Of a stretch of 64,000 nucleotides of DNA, positions 26,077 through 33,458 are shown one piece after another; within the stretch, counting starts at the first letter, position 1, and each line of letters begins with the position of its first letter. Where the stretch lies: assembly GCA_964369425.1 (NCBI GenBank), contig CAYJGW010000004.1, forward strand, positions 22,938 to 86,937, in the 5' to 3' direction. The notes beneath the pieces were generated by a model that was not told where the DNA came from, searched no databases, and worked only from the letters and a program-made list of their open reading frames with translations. This DNA is from CAUPWF01 sp964369425. Its GTDB lineage: Bacteria > Bacillota > Clostridia > Lachnospirales > Lachnospiraceae. A program made the translations under genes and the position numbers.

Positions 26077-26639
26077 ACGCGTTCTCCTTTTTCTAACTCT
26101 ATAAATACATGCTTGTTTGTCTTATACTCTTTCGTTTTCACTATTTGATAACCCCATTCTTCTAAATATTCTAATTCAGTATGCAACGACGTTTCTAATA
26201 TGATAACCGTTTCTTCTGTCACTAAGCTAGAATCGCTTAGATATTCAAAGACTTGCTCTTCAAAACCCTGGTTATAGGGAGGATCCATAAAAATGTAATC
26301 AAAACATTCCGTATCCTCCAATGCTTGTAATGCTGCAATGACATCACTTTCCATTATTTTCGCCTCGCTAATTAATTTCGTCGATTTTAAATTTTCTTTG
26401 ATACAGTTCACAGCATTTCTATTGTTTTCCACAAAAACTGCTAGGTCAGCTCCTCTACTTAGAGCCTCTATCCCTATTGCGCCACTTCCACTGAATAAAT
26501 CCAAAAAACGAACACCATAGATATAGGGTTGTATCATGTTGAACAGAGTTTCCTTAATACGATCAGTGGTTGGTCTAGTGTCAAACCCTTCGATTGTTTT
26601 AAGAGCTACTCTTCTAGCCTTTCCTGCGATTACTCTCAC
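26070..26639 (-). CDS. rsmD: 16S rRNA (guanine-966-N2)-methyltransferase RsmD
   Basis: The 189-aa protein carries RVIAGKARRVALKT, TRPTTDRIKETLFNM, FLDLFSGSGAIGIEALSRGA (SAM motif I) and IFMDPPYNQG (catalytic DPPY). It methylates G966 of 16S rRNA. The start is taken as GTG at 26639, with GGGGG 8 nt upstream, because family members begin with RVIAG; the ATG seven codons earlier would place the site inside the gene. It leads the rsmD-coaD operon. Confidence 0.94.
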   Translation of the reverse strand: MRVIAGKARRVALKTIEGFDTRPTTDRIKETLFNMIQPYIYGVRFLDLFSGSGAIGIEALSRGADLAVFVENNRNAVNCIKENLKSTKLISEAKIMESDVIAALQALEDTECFDYIFMDPPYNQGFEEQVFEYLSDSSLVTEETVIILETSLHTELEYLEEWGYQIVKTKEYKTNKHVFIELEKGERVC

Positions 26640-26668
26640 TATGTATTCCCCCTTTTCCATTTTTCTCT

Positions 26669-26697
26669 ATTATAATAATAGTTGCAAAATCTGTCAA
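26669..26697 (-). promoter_or_regulatory. Consensus sigma-A promoter of rsmD-coaD
   Basis: On the minus strand TTGACA (26692-26697) and TATAAT (26669-26674) match the consensus exactly with a 17-nt spacer, about 30 nt upstream of the rsmD start. Confidence 0.9.
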
Positions 26698-26744
26698 ATG
26701 GGTAGTGTGTTGACAACCTTTTAATCGCAACTCACTTAAAAGAT

Positions 26745-26777
26745 GCGGAGGACTTAACTGAATTTTTAGCCCTCCGC
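26745..26777. terminator. Rho-independent terminator after the SASP gene
   Basis: GCGGAGG (26745-26751) and CCTCCGC (26771-26777) form a 7-bp GC-rich stem with a 19-nt loop. T-rich tracts follow on both strands: TCTTTTAA on the minus strand, ACTTTTTT on the plus strand. It lies about 30 nt beyond the SASP stop codon and insulates rsmD from it. Confidence 0.82.
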
Positions 26778-26806
26778 ACTTTTTTAATTCGTTACATTAA
26801 CTGTTG

Positions 26807-27007
26807 TTACTTCCCAGCCATTTGTCTTTCTTGCTGTTCAATCATTTTTTTCACCATATAACCGCCAACTGAACCGTTTTGTTTTGAAGTCAAATCTCCA
26901 TTATATCCTTCTGATAAAGGAACTCCTAGTTCACTAGCAACCTCGTATTTAAATTTATCCAACGCTGCTTTTGCTTCTGGTACTGCTTTTGATGAATTAC
27001 TTGACAT
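26807..27007 (-). CDS. Alpha/beta-type small acid-soluble spore protein
   Basis: This 66-aa protein binds and protects spore DNA. It has the two family blocks: LDKFKYEVASELGVPLS (with the Glu-Val/Ala site where the germination protease cuts) and TSKQNGSVGGYMVKKMIE (the DNA-contacting helix). The gene has AAGGAGG 7 nt before ATG at 27007. A forespore sigma factor promoter is expected but I cannot identify one with confidence. Its presence shows the organism can sporulate or descends from one that could. Confidence 0.95.
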   Translation of the reverse strand: MSSNSSKAVPEAKAALDKFKYEVASELGVPLSEGYNGDLTSKQNGSVGGYMVKKMIEQQERQMAGK

Positions 27008-27024
27008 AATATTTCCTCCTTTTT

Positions 27025-27082
27025 GTAACATAAGTTACGATACATACGATTCGCGATTCGTTTTTGTAACCTTTAAAGTTAC
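27025..27082. repeat. Two GTAAC-loop-GTTAC inverted repeats between recG and the SASP gene
   Basis: GTAAC at 27025-27029 pairs with GTTAC at 27034-27038, and GTAAC at 27066-27070 with GTTAC at 27078-27082. Between them lies CGATTCG repeated in tandem (27047-27060). The distal copy is placed where a recG terminator would be, the proximal copy just upstream of the SASP ribosome binding site. Stems of only 5 bp make strong terminators unlikely; protein binding is possible. Confidence 0.5.
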
Positions 27083-27102
27083 AAGCTTAGTATATGTCAA
27101 TA

Positions 27103-29133
27103 TCAAAGGATTACACTAGAAGTTCTTTCATGTTTTGTCATTATTTTCTTTTTTTCATCTTCACTTAACTCTGAAACTGAATTTGCAGCAAGTTGTAAGA
27201 GCTTTGCATCTTGATAAATATCCCCAATCTTAAAATCCATTAAACCACTTTGGCGAATTCCAAATAAATCCCCAGGTCCTCTTAATTTTAAATCTTCATT
27301 CGCAATTTTAAATCCATCATTACTCTTCCCCAGTATTTCTAACCTTTTTTTTGATTCTTTACTCTTAGAACCAGACATAAAAATGCAATAAGATTGATGT
27401 TCACCTCGCCCCACTCGACCGCGCAATTGATGTAGACCTGCTAGACCAAATCGCTCTGCATTTTCAATAAACATCACCGTTGCATTTGGTACATTTATTC
27501 CAACTTCTATTACAGTAGTCGAAACCAGTATATCAACTTCATGTCTGTGATAAGCTTCCATAAGTGCGTCTTTTTCTTGTTGCTTCATTTTACCATGAAT
27601 ATATTCAATCACTATTTTTGAGTTCATAACCTCTTTTAAACGCTTGGTATAGTCAATTACATTTTCAGCCTCAACATGTTCACTTTCTTCTACCATAGAG
27701 CAAATTACATAGCATTGCCTACCTAACTTAATTTGTTCTTCCATAAATCGATATGCTTTTGTACGAAAGGATGTATCCACAACACAATTTTTGATTGGAA
27801 GCCTATTAGCAGGCAGTTCATCTATAACTGATACATCTAAATCACCGTATAAGATAATTGCTAATGTCCGAGGTATAGGAGTCGCACTCATTACTAATAT
27901 ATGGGGACTCTTTCCTTTTTCTGAAAGAATCTTTCGCTGATTCACTCCAAAACGATGTTGCTCGTCCGTAATTACCAATGCCAAGTTGTGATACTTAACT
28001 TTCTCTTGAATTAATGCGTGGGTTCCAATAACAATTTGCGCTTCTCCGGATTCAATGGCTTGATATGTTACCCGTTTCTCTTTTTGTGTCATAGAGCCGG
28101 TTAACAGCGTTACATTAATATTTAACCCATGACTGTTTAAAAGTTCTGTAATAGAGATATAATGTTGTTTTGCCAAAACCTCTGTAGGTGCCATCATTGC
28201 TCCTTGCAATCCGTTATCAACTATTGTTATGAGTGCCAATAATGCAATAATTGTCTTGCCTGACCCTACATCTCCTTGTATTAAACGAGACATCGGCTTA
28301 TCTGTAGAAGAAATATCACATAATATATCTCCCCAAACCCGTTCTTGTGCAGCAGTAAGCCGATAAGGAAGTTGATTTGAAAATTCTTCTACCAGTTTGG
28401 ATTCTTCTATTTTAAAAAAATTCCGTTCTTCAACTTGGTGTTCTTTCATTTTCTGAAGTTGTAAAATAAAGACCAAAAATTCTTCGAATACCAAACGGTT
28501 TCTTGCTTCATAAAATGATTCCTTCTCTTTCGGGAAATGAATTTCTCTTATGGCATCAGATAGTGAGCAAAATCCATATTTTCTACTTAATTTTTCTGGA
28601 ATGGATTCTTCGATTAGCTCTGGATATTCCTCAAAGACTTGCTTGACTAATTTTTGAACTGTGTTATTAGATAGCCCTGATGTTAGGTGATAGATAGGCT
28701 GTAAATGCCCTAATTTTTTATTATAACTAGTTTCTGGGACAAACACTTCTGGTTGTTCCATGGAAACTGTAGTTCCTTTCACCATACATTTCCCTCTAAC
28801 GATAATAGCCGTTCCATGTCTTAGAATAGATTTTAAATAAGGCATACGAAACCATGTTAGTTTCATTATGCCAGTTTTATCTTTTATAGAGGTTTGTATA
28901 ATTTGCATTCCATTTCGATTGACCATTGTTGGTATCCCTGTAATCACACCACTTACCGATTGGATTTTTTCCTCTTGCAAATCTTCAATCGATACAGTTG
29001 TCTCATAGACATCATACGTTCTAGGATAATGAGTAAGTAATTGATCTATCGTAAAAATGGAAAGTTTTTCAAGGGTGCGTTGAGTTTTCGGTCCCACACC
29101 CTTTAACTTACTAATACTTATGTCCAAACGCAT
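27103..29133 (-). CDS. recG: ATP-dependent DNA helicase RecG
   Basis: RecG drives branch migration and fork regression. The 676-aa protein has an N-terminal helix-hairpin-helix-like and wedge/OB region (KGVGPKTQRTLEKL to about 250), then helicase motifs: I GDVGSGKTI, Ia MAPTEVLAKQH, II TDEQHRFG, III MSATPIPRTL, V-VI STTVIEVGINVPNA and QLRGRVGRG, plus the C-terminal TRG-like element. ATG at 29133 directly follows the fakA-like stop; a TTG three codons earlier is less likely. The asp23-fakA-recG order is standard. Confidence 0.97.
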   Translation of the reverse strand: MRLDISISKLKGVGPKTQRTLEKLSIFTIDQLLTHYPRTYDVYETTVSIEDLQEEKIQSVSGVITGIPTMVNRNGMQIIQTSIKDKTGIMKLTWFRMPYLKSILRHGTAIIVRGKCMVKGTTVSMEQPEVFVPETSYNKKLGHLQPIYHLTSGLSNNTVQKLVKQVFEEYPELIEESIPEKLSRKYGFCSLSDAIREIHFPKEKESFYEARNRLVFEEFLVFILQLQKMKEHQVEERNFFKIEESKLVEEFSNQLPYRLTAAQERVWGDILCDISSTDKPMSRLIQGDVGSGKTIIALLALITIVDNGLQGAMMAPTEVLAKQHYISITELLNSHGLNINVTLLTGSMTQKEKRVTYQAIESGEAQIVIGTHALIQEKVKYHNLALVITDEQHRFGVNQRKILSEKGKSPHILVMSATPIPRTLAIILYGDLDVSVIDELPANRLPIKNCVVDTSFRTKAYRFMEEQIKLGRQCYVICSMVEESEHVEAENVIDYTKRLKEVMNSKIVIEYIHGKMKQQEKDALMEAYHRHEVDILVSTTVIEVGINVPNATVMFIENAERFGLAGLHQLRGRVGRGEHQSYCIFMSGSKSKESKKRLEILGKSNDGFKIANEDLKLRGPGDLFGIRQSGLMDFKIGDIYQDAKLLQLAANSVSELSEDEKKKIMTKHERTSSVIL

Positions 29134-29134
29134 A

Positions 29135-30763
29135 CTACTCAATTCCTACTACATAGTAATAGATTGGTTGTCCACCTAATTGAACATCTACATCGACATC
29201 AGGATATAGTGATTCTATTTCTTCACCCAAAGCAGTTGCATCCGTCTCTGAAACTTCGCCACCGTAGTAAATAGAAATCAACTCTGAATCTTCATCCACC
29301 AGCAGACGGATTAATTCTTTTGTAACTTCTTTAATGTCTGTTCCTACGTTTAAAATCCCTTTATCTGAAATCCCTATAATATCACCTTCTGTAATCTCTT
29401 TGTCATTGAAGGTTGTATTTCTCACTGCGTAGGTTATTTGACCTGTCTTTACTTGTGCGATTGCCTCATTCAGTGTAGTTTCGTTATCAGTAGCACTGTC
29501 TTCAAGGGAAACACTTATCATTGCTGTAATTCCTTGTGGAACAGTCTTTGTTGGAATTACAATAATCTCTTTATCTTCAACTAAGTCTTTTGCCTGATTT
29601 GCAGTCAAGATAATATTACTATTATTTGGTAAGATAAAAACCGTATCAGCGTGTACATTTGCAATAGCTTCTAACATATCTTCTGTGCTTGGGTTCATAG
29701 TCTGACCGCCTTCAATCACATGATCCACACCCAAATCTTTAAAAATAGAATTCATTCCATCACCAATAGAAACCGCAACAAAGCCAATAGGTTTCTTTTC
29801 TATAGCTATCGTATTGTTTTTCTTCATACACTCTTCATGCTCTTCACGCATATTATCGATTTTGATAGATGTCAGTCCACCATACTCTAGTGCTTTTTGT
29901 AATGCATTTCCTGGGTTATTGGTATGGACATGAATTTTTACCATATCATCATCTGCAACACACACGATGGAATCACCAATTGATTCTAGAAAGTTTTTCA
30001 TATGATTCTCATCTTTTTCACCAAAAGATTTTTGAGTCATAATGATAAATTCTGTGCAATAACCAAACTTTATGTCTTCTTCCGATACAACCGGTGCATC
30101 TTTAATAACTGATTTCACCGTCATTACTGGTGTAAGTTCAATCTCTTTCCCTAAGAATGCATCGTACGCACCCTTTAGTATCTCTAACAGCCCTTGACCA
30201 CCTGAATCTACAACACCTGCTTCTTTTAGAACAGGAAGCATTTCGGGAGTCTGTGAAAGCACCTCTTCAGCATATGCTACTACTTGTGCGAAAAAATCTT
30301 CAAAACATGTTGCTGTTTCAGCTATCTCTAAACCTTTTTCAGCAATCCCTCTCGCAACAGTAAGAATTGTACCTTCCTTTGGCTTCATTACCGCTTTATA
30401 TGCTGTTTCTTTTGCTTTTTCAAATGCTTTTGCACAAGTGATAATATCAATTTCTTCATGTGCTTTTACCACATTAGTAAAGCCACGAAGTAATTGGGAA
30501 AGGATAACACCTGAATTTCCCCTTGCACCACGAAGTGATCCTGTAGAGATTGCCTTTGCAATTCCTTCCATCGTGATAGGTTCCACATTGGATACTTCTT
30601 TTGCAGCAGCCATAATGGTTAGCGACATATTTGTTCCTGTATCTCCATCTGGAACTGGAAATACATTCAAGTCATTGATATATTCTTTTTTACTCTCTAT
30701 TACTGATGCCCCAGCAAGGAACATCTTCTTCAACATCTGTGCATTAATCGTTGTTACTGACAC
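29135..30763 (-). CDS. DAK2-domain protein, FakA/YloV-like fatty acid kinase
   Basis: The 542-aa protein has an N-terminal DAK phosphatase/kinase-like domain (NVFPVPDGDTGTNMSLTI, GARGNSGVILSQLLRG, SGGQGLLEILKGAYDAF) with the Asp residues that bind Mg-nucleotide, then the DegV-associated C-terminal region (about 210-542). Relatives such as FakA phosphorylate fatty acids bound to a FakB/DegV protein; no fakB is visible here. The start is GTG at 30763, 8 nt after AAGGAGG; the open frame upstream overlaps asp23. In Bacillus the counterpart YloV lies in the same gene order. Confidence 0.92.
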   Translation of the reverse strand: MSVTTINAQMLKKMFLAGASVIESKKEYINDLNVFPVPDGDTGTNMSLTIMAAAKEVSNVEPITMEGIAKAISTGSLRGARGNSGVILSQLLRGFTNVVKAHEEIDIITCAKAFEKAKETAYKAVMKPKEGTILTVARGIAEKGLEIAETATCFEDFFAQVVAYAEEVLSQTPEMLPVLKEAGVVDSGGQGLLEILKGAYDAFLGKEIELTPVMTVKSVIKDAPVVSEEDIKFGYCTEFIIMTQKSFGEKDENHMKNFLESIGDSIVCVADDDMVKIHVHTNNPGNALQKALEYGGLTSIKIDNMREEHEECMKKNNTIAIEKKPIGFVAVSIGDGMNSIFKDLGVDHVIEGGQTMNPSTEDMLEAIANVHADTVFILPNNSNIILTANQAKDLVEDKEIIVIPTKTVPQGITAMISVSLEDSATDNETTLNEAIAQVKTGQITYAVRNTTFNDKEITEGDIIGISDKGILNVGTDIKEVTKELIRLLVDEDSELISIYYGGEVSETDATALGEEIESLYPDVDVDVQLGGQPIYYYVVGIE

Positions 30764-30776
30764 CTCTATATCCTCC

Positions 30777-31136
30777 TTAATCAATCACACGTACACCTTC
30801 AACAAAGACATTAATCTTGTCAATCGGCATTCCTGTAAATTCTTCAACTTTGTATTTAACATTAGAAATCAGGTTATCCGTAACTGTACTAATATTTACA
30901 CCATATGAGACAATCACATGAAATTCTAAGCTGATTTTGTTATCATCTGACACCTTTACGTTAATCCCATGCTTTAGACGGTCTTTTTTTAATAAGTGAA
31001 CCAATCCATCCTTTACATTCACAGCACACATTCCTACAATACCAAAACTTTCTACTGCCACTGTTCCCGCATATTTTCCAATTACATCCGGACTAATTGT
31101 AACAACACCAAACTCTGTAGTTAAACTTCCTTTCAT
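30777..31136 (-). CDS. Asp23/Gls24 family envelope stress-like protein
   Basis: The 119-aa protein is a single Asp23 domain: GVVTISPDVIGKYAGTVAVE at the start, GIVGM, and the conserved late segment INVFVEGVRV. Bacillus YloU and Staphylococcus Asp23 belong to this family, which is linked to cell envelope homeostasis. ATG at 31136 follows GGAGGG. It leads the asp23-fakA-recG run and is divergent from rpmB, each with its own promoter. Confidence 0.92.
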   Translation of the reverse strand: MKGSLTTEFGVVTISPDVIGKYAGTVAVESFGIVGMCAVNVKDGLVHLLKKDRLKHGINVKVSDDNKISLEFHVIVSYGVNISTVTDNLISNVKYKVEEFTGMPIDKINVFVEGVRVID

Positions 31137-31187
31137 CAAAATCCCTCCATCTCTATTTATTCTTTATAATTCGTTTCAAGCATATGT

Positions 31188-31216
31188 ATTATACTCTTTT
31201 TTTCTTGACATTACAA
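31188..31216 (-). promoter_or_regulatory. Sigma-A promoter of asp23-fakA-recG
   Basis: On the minus strand TTGTAA (31211-31216), a 17-nt spacer and TATAAT (31188-31193). It is about 50 nt upstream of the asp23 start and back to back with the rpmB promoter. Confidence 0.83.
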
Positions 31217-31266
31217 CTGCTGGCGTGTAAAATATAAAAATATTGAATAATAATTAAAAGAAGCAC

Positions 31267-31295
31267 TTGCAAATGTATAAGGTTTCTGATATTAT
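31267..31295 (+). promoter_or_regulatory. Sigma-A promoter of rpmB
   Basis: TTGCAA (31267-31272) and TATTAT (31290-31295) are separated by 17 nt. The rpmB ribosome binding site TAGGAGGTG follows about 45 nt further on. Confidence 0.78.
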
Positions 31296-31349
31296 AAGAT
31301 ATGTTGTGAGTCTAAACAAGACTATTTAAGAGCGTTAGGAGGTGCAGTC

Positions 31350-31535
31350 ATGGCTAAATGTGCTATTTGTGAAAAGGGTGCTCACTTCGGGAACAGTGTA
31401 AGTCACTCTCATAGAAAAACACCAAAGATGTGGAAATCAAATGTGAAGTCTGTTAAAGTTAAAACTGTTGGCGGAACTAAGAAGATGTACGTATGTACTT
31501 CATGCTTAAAATCAGCAAGAGTTGAAAGAGCATAA
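31350..31535 (+). CDS. rpmB: 50S ribosomal protein L28
   Basis: The 61-aa protein is the short Gram-positive L28: MAKCAICEKGAHFGN, VSHSHRKTPKMWKSN and CTSCLKSARV. Two CxxC pairs (CAIC, CTSC) are those of the zinc-binding (C+) version. ATG at 31350 has AGGAGG at the right distance. It stands alone on the plus strand between its own promoter and terminator. Confidence 0.97.
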   Translation: MAKCAICEKGAHFGNSVSHSHRKTPKMWKSNVKSVKVKTVGGTKKMYVCTSCLKSARVERA

Positions 31536-31551
31536 ATTCACGTAAAAAAAG

Positions 31552-31577
31552 CAGTCAGCGTAGCTGGCTGTTTTTTT
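31552..31577 (+). terminator. Rho-independent terminator of rpmB
   Basis: CAGTCAGC (31552-31559), loop GTA, GCTGGCTG (31563-31570), then seven T. One G-T wobble. It lies 16 nt after the rpmB stop codon. Confidence 0.93.
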
Positions 31578-31600
31578 ATATAATTAGGGGAACTATATTG

Positions 31601-31741
31601 TCAATTACAACAAAATAATAAATAACTAATTATTAATGATAAAAGAATTATCATTACCGAAACAAAAGAACTGGTGATTAATACACCGATAATGATACCT
31701 AGAGCCAAAAAAAATGTAGCAAATCCAATCACTCGTCTCAT
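31601..31741 (-). CDS. Small membrane protein, 46 aa, unknown
   Basis: ATG at 31739-31741 opens a 46-codon frame ending in TGA at 31601-31603. The product starts MRRVIGFATFFLALG, is hydrophobic throughout with two probable membrane helices (about 5-23 and 27-43), and ends in FCCN. GGTGG lies 6 nt upstream of the ATG. The amino-acid pattern (basic start, glycines in the first helix, Cys-Cys end) looks like a true protein, not noise, but I cannot name it. It follows ytfJ on the same strand. Confidence 0.6.
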   Translation of the reverse strand: MRRVIGFATFFLALGIIIGVLITSSFVSVMIILLSLIISYLLFCCN

Positions 31742-31783
31742 AAAAAACCACCATACAATACATTTATCATATTATATGGTGGT
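31742..31783 (-). terminator. Terminator hairpin of the ytfJ transcript overlapping a ribosome binding site
   Basis: On the minus strand ACCACCATA (31775-31783) pairs perfectly with TATGGTGGT (31747-31755) across a 19-nt loop, followed by TTTTTT at 31742-31747. This is a good intrinsic terminator for ytfJ. The downstream arm contains the GGTGG used by the small ORF starting at 31741, so folding would hide that site. Confidence 0.82.
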
Positions 31784-31808
31784 TCTTCCTACTATATGTC
31801 ACATTATC

Positions 31809-32195
31809 TTATTTATCCGCATCATCTAAAATTTCATTCAAATCCGCTTCTGTAAGTTTTTCATCCTTTTTCGTAACTCGATCGATTAAATCTGGAACCA
31901 TATCCAAAATTTTAGTAATAGTATCTTGATTTTTAACATTAACCAATCTAGTATTTCCATTTTGTATCACTAAAACTGCACTTGGTGTCATCTTGCCACC
32001 AAGACCACCCGCTTCTTTTTCATTTTCTTTTTTATTAAAAGCACCTGCTCCTACAGCAAACGAAACATCTACAAGTGGTAGAATAATTGTATCTCCGATA
32101 TGAATTGCCTCACCGACTACTGTTTTCGATGATATCACACCATTCATTCCGTTAAACAATGATTCTACTGTTCCTTTAAAACTATTATCTGACAT
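31809..32195 (-). CDS. ytfJ: GerW family sporulation protein YtfJ
   Basis: The 128-aa protein has the family core: VVGEAIHIGDTIILPLVDVS, FAVGAGAF, GGLGGKMTPSAVLVIQ and a final acidic tail. YtfJ/GerW is expressed in sporulation and affects spore germination in Bacillus. It follows a DUF2953 (YtfI) gene by 23 nt, the same pair as in Bacillus. A terminator lies just downstream. Confidence 0.93.
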   Translation of the reverse strand: MSDNSFKGTVESLFNGMNGVISSKTVVGEAIHIGDTIILPLVDVSFAVGAGAFNKKENEKEAGGLGGKMTPSAVLVIQNGNTRLVNVKNQDTITKILDMVPDLIDRVTKKDEKLTEADLNEILDDADK

Positions 32196-32218
32196 TTATT
32201 CTTCCTCCTCTTCTATCC

Positions 32219-33121
32219 TTATCGCAAATTACGTAAATCACTAATTGTTTTTTTTACATTGGGTTCTCTTAATACTTTCATTAGGTAAAAGGCTATGAGA
32301 TAAATGCGTAATCTACCTTTGACAATAGCTTCTCCTTTAAAAACACTGTTTTCAAAATCAGGAACAACGCTAATAAAAGCACCATATAAAGGTAGCATAA
32401 AGCCACAGATTGCCAACACCAATCCTGTATAATACGGATCTGTAAACCCATATGTGATATCTATCTCAGCTTTTTTAGGCTTGCACTTTCTAGACAACTC
32501 ATACGTCTCTATGCGAAGCCAATGAAATGCTCTTTTGTGTGTATCATTATCGATAAATGCAACAATTTCATTCTTTTTTACAAGACCTTTTTTTATTTTA
32601 GCACAAAATTCTTTTTTTGTGTATTGTAACTTGACAATTATTTTTTTAATACGATTTTTTAAAGAACGCTTTCTTTTCTTTTGTTTCCCATTTTCTTTTT
32701 CGGTTTTTGTTGCTGATTTCACTTGAGCATCTTGTTTAATCGTAGTATCCAGTTTCACTTCATTGTCTGGTTTCGCTGTATTGTCTAGTTTCGCTTCGTT
32801 ATCTAATTTAGGTTGTTTGAGTTTTCTTTTTCTTTGCTTTTTCTTTTTTTTAATAGTTTGATTTGACATTTTAAACCATCCAACTCGAACATACCAAATA
32901 AGTTGGCTGTTTTTATAGTTTAAATATCCATATACAATTCTACCAAACCATGAAAATTCGCCATCTGCACTAATTGAATCAAAGGAAGCTGCTCCTTTTC
33001 CTTCGATTTTGTACTTAATCGGAACAAATAGTACACTCGCAATCATTGCGAAAAGAAGTAATAGTATTCCCAATAATACGATTCCAATAATCTGCAATAC
33101 TAAAATAATGATATCTAACAT
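32219..33121 (-). CDS. DUF2953 domain membrane protein (YtfI-like)
   Basis: The 300-aa protein starts with a hydrophobic helix (IIILVLQIIGIVLLGILLLL), then VPIKYKIEGKG and FSWFGRIVYGYLNYK typical of DUF2953, a long Lys-rich region with TKPDN/KLDN-like repeats (about 100-160), and the late block IDITYGFTDPYYTGLVLAICG. Partner of YtfJ by gene order; molecular role unknown. ATG at 33121 has GGAG 5 nt upstream; the longer upstream frame overlaps the preceding gene. The real overlap is 7 nt. Confidence 0.87.
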   Translation of the reverse strand: MLDIIILVLQIIGIVLLGILLLLFAMIASVLFVPIKYKIEGKGAASFDSISADGEFSWFGRIVYGYLNYKNSQLIWYVRVGWFKMSNQTIKKKKKQRKRKLKQPKLDNEAKLDNTAKPDNEVKLDTTIKQDAQVKSATKTEKENGKQKKRKRSLKNRIKKIIVKLQYTKKEFCAKIKKGLVKKNEIVAFIDNDTHKRAFHWLRIETYELSRKCKPKKAEIDITYGFTDPYYTGLVLAICGFMLPLYGAFISVVPDFENSVFKGEAIVKGRLRIYLIAFYLMKVLREPNVKKTISDLRNLR

Positions 33122-33444
33122 AGACGCTCCATCTCTTGTTGTATGTAGTTTCGTATATTTCCAGTTCCAGTTTTCTGGTAAGTATCTAGCACAATCGTTT
33201 TGATTAGCTTCATTGTCTCTGCCCTTCCAAAACCAACCCCAATGATTGTGCATTTATTTAAGTCTATTAAATCTTGTTGCAATAATCCTGTATTATAAAT
33301 ATCTAATTGCTCTTGAGGATTATTGGAAAGTACAATCATGTAAATGTCTAATAGTTTCGCACTTCTTCTTCTGATGCGCCTTATAATCTTCTTTTCTTTC
33401 CCTTTTAAACATTCCGAAACGTACAATTTTTTATATACTCTCAT
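33115..33444 (-). CDS. Hypothetical protein, 109 aa
   Basis: I do not recognise this protein. It has a basic N-terminal third (GKEKKIIRRIRRRSAKLLD) and a soluble alpha/beta-looking remainder (IIGVGFGRAETMKLIKTIV), without membrane segments or metal motifs. It begins 14 nt after the PBP gene and overlaps the DUF2953 gene by 7 nt, so it is part of the rodA/ftsW-pbp-ytfI-ytfJ run and might be an envelope or sporulation accessory. Confidence 0.7.
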   Translation of the reverse strand: MRVYKKLYVSECLKGKEKKIIRRIRRRSAKLLDIYMIVLSNNPQEQLDIYNTGLLQQDLIDLNKCTIIGVGFGRAETMKLIKTIVLDTYQKTGTGNIRNYIQQEMERLC

Positions 33445-33458
33445 GTTTTTCCATCCTT

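Noticed and set aside
30438..30908. 156-aa plus-strand frame over the fakA-like and asp23 genes
   Set aside because: Spans the boundary of two genuine minus-strand genes and shows no motif or ribosome binding site.
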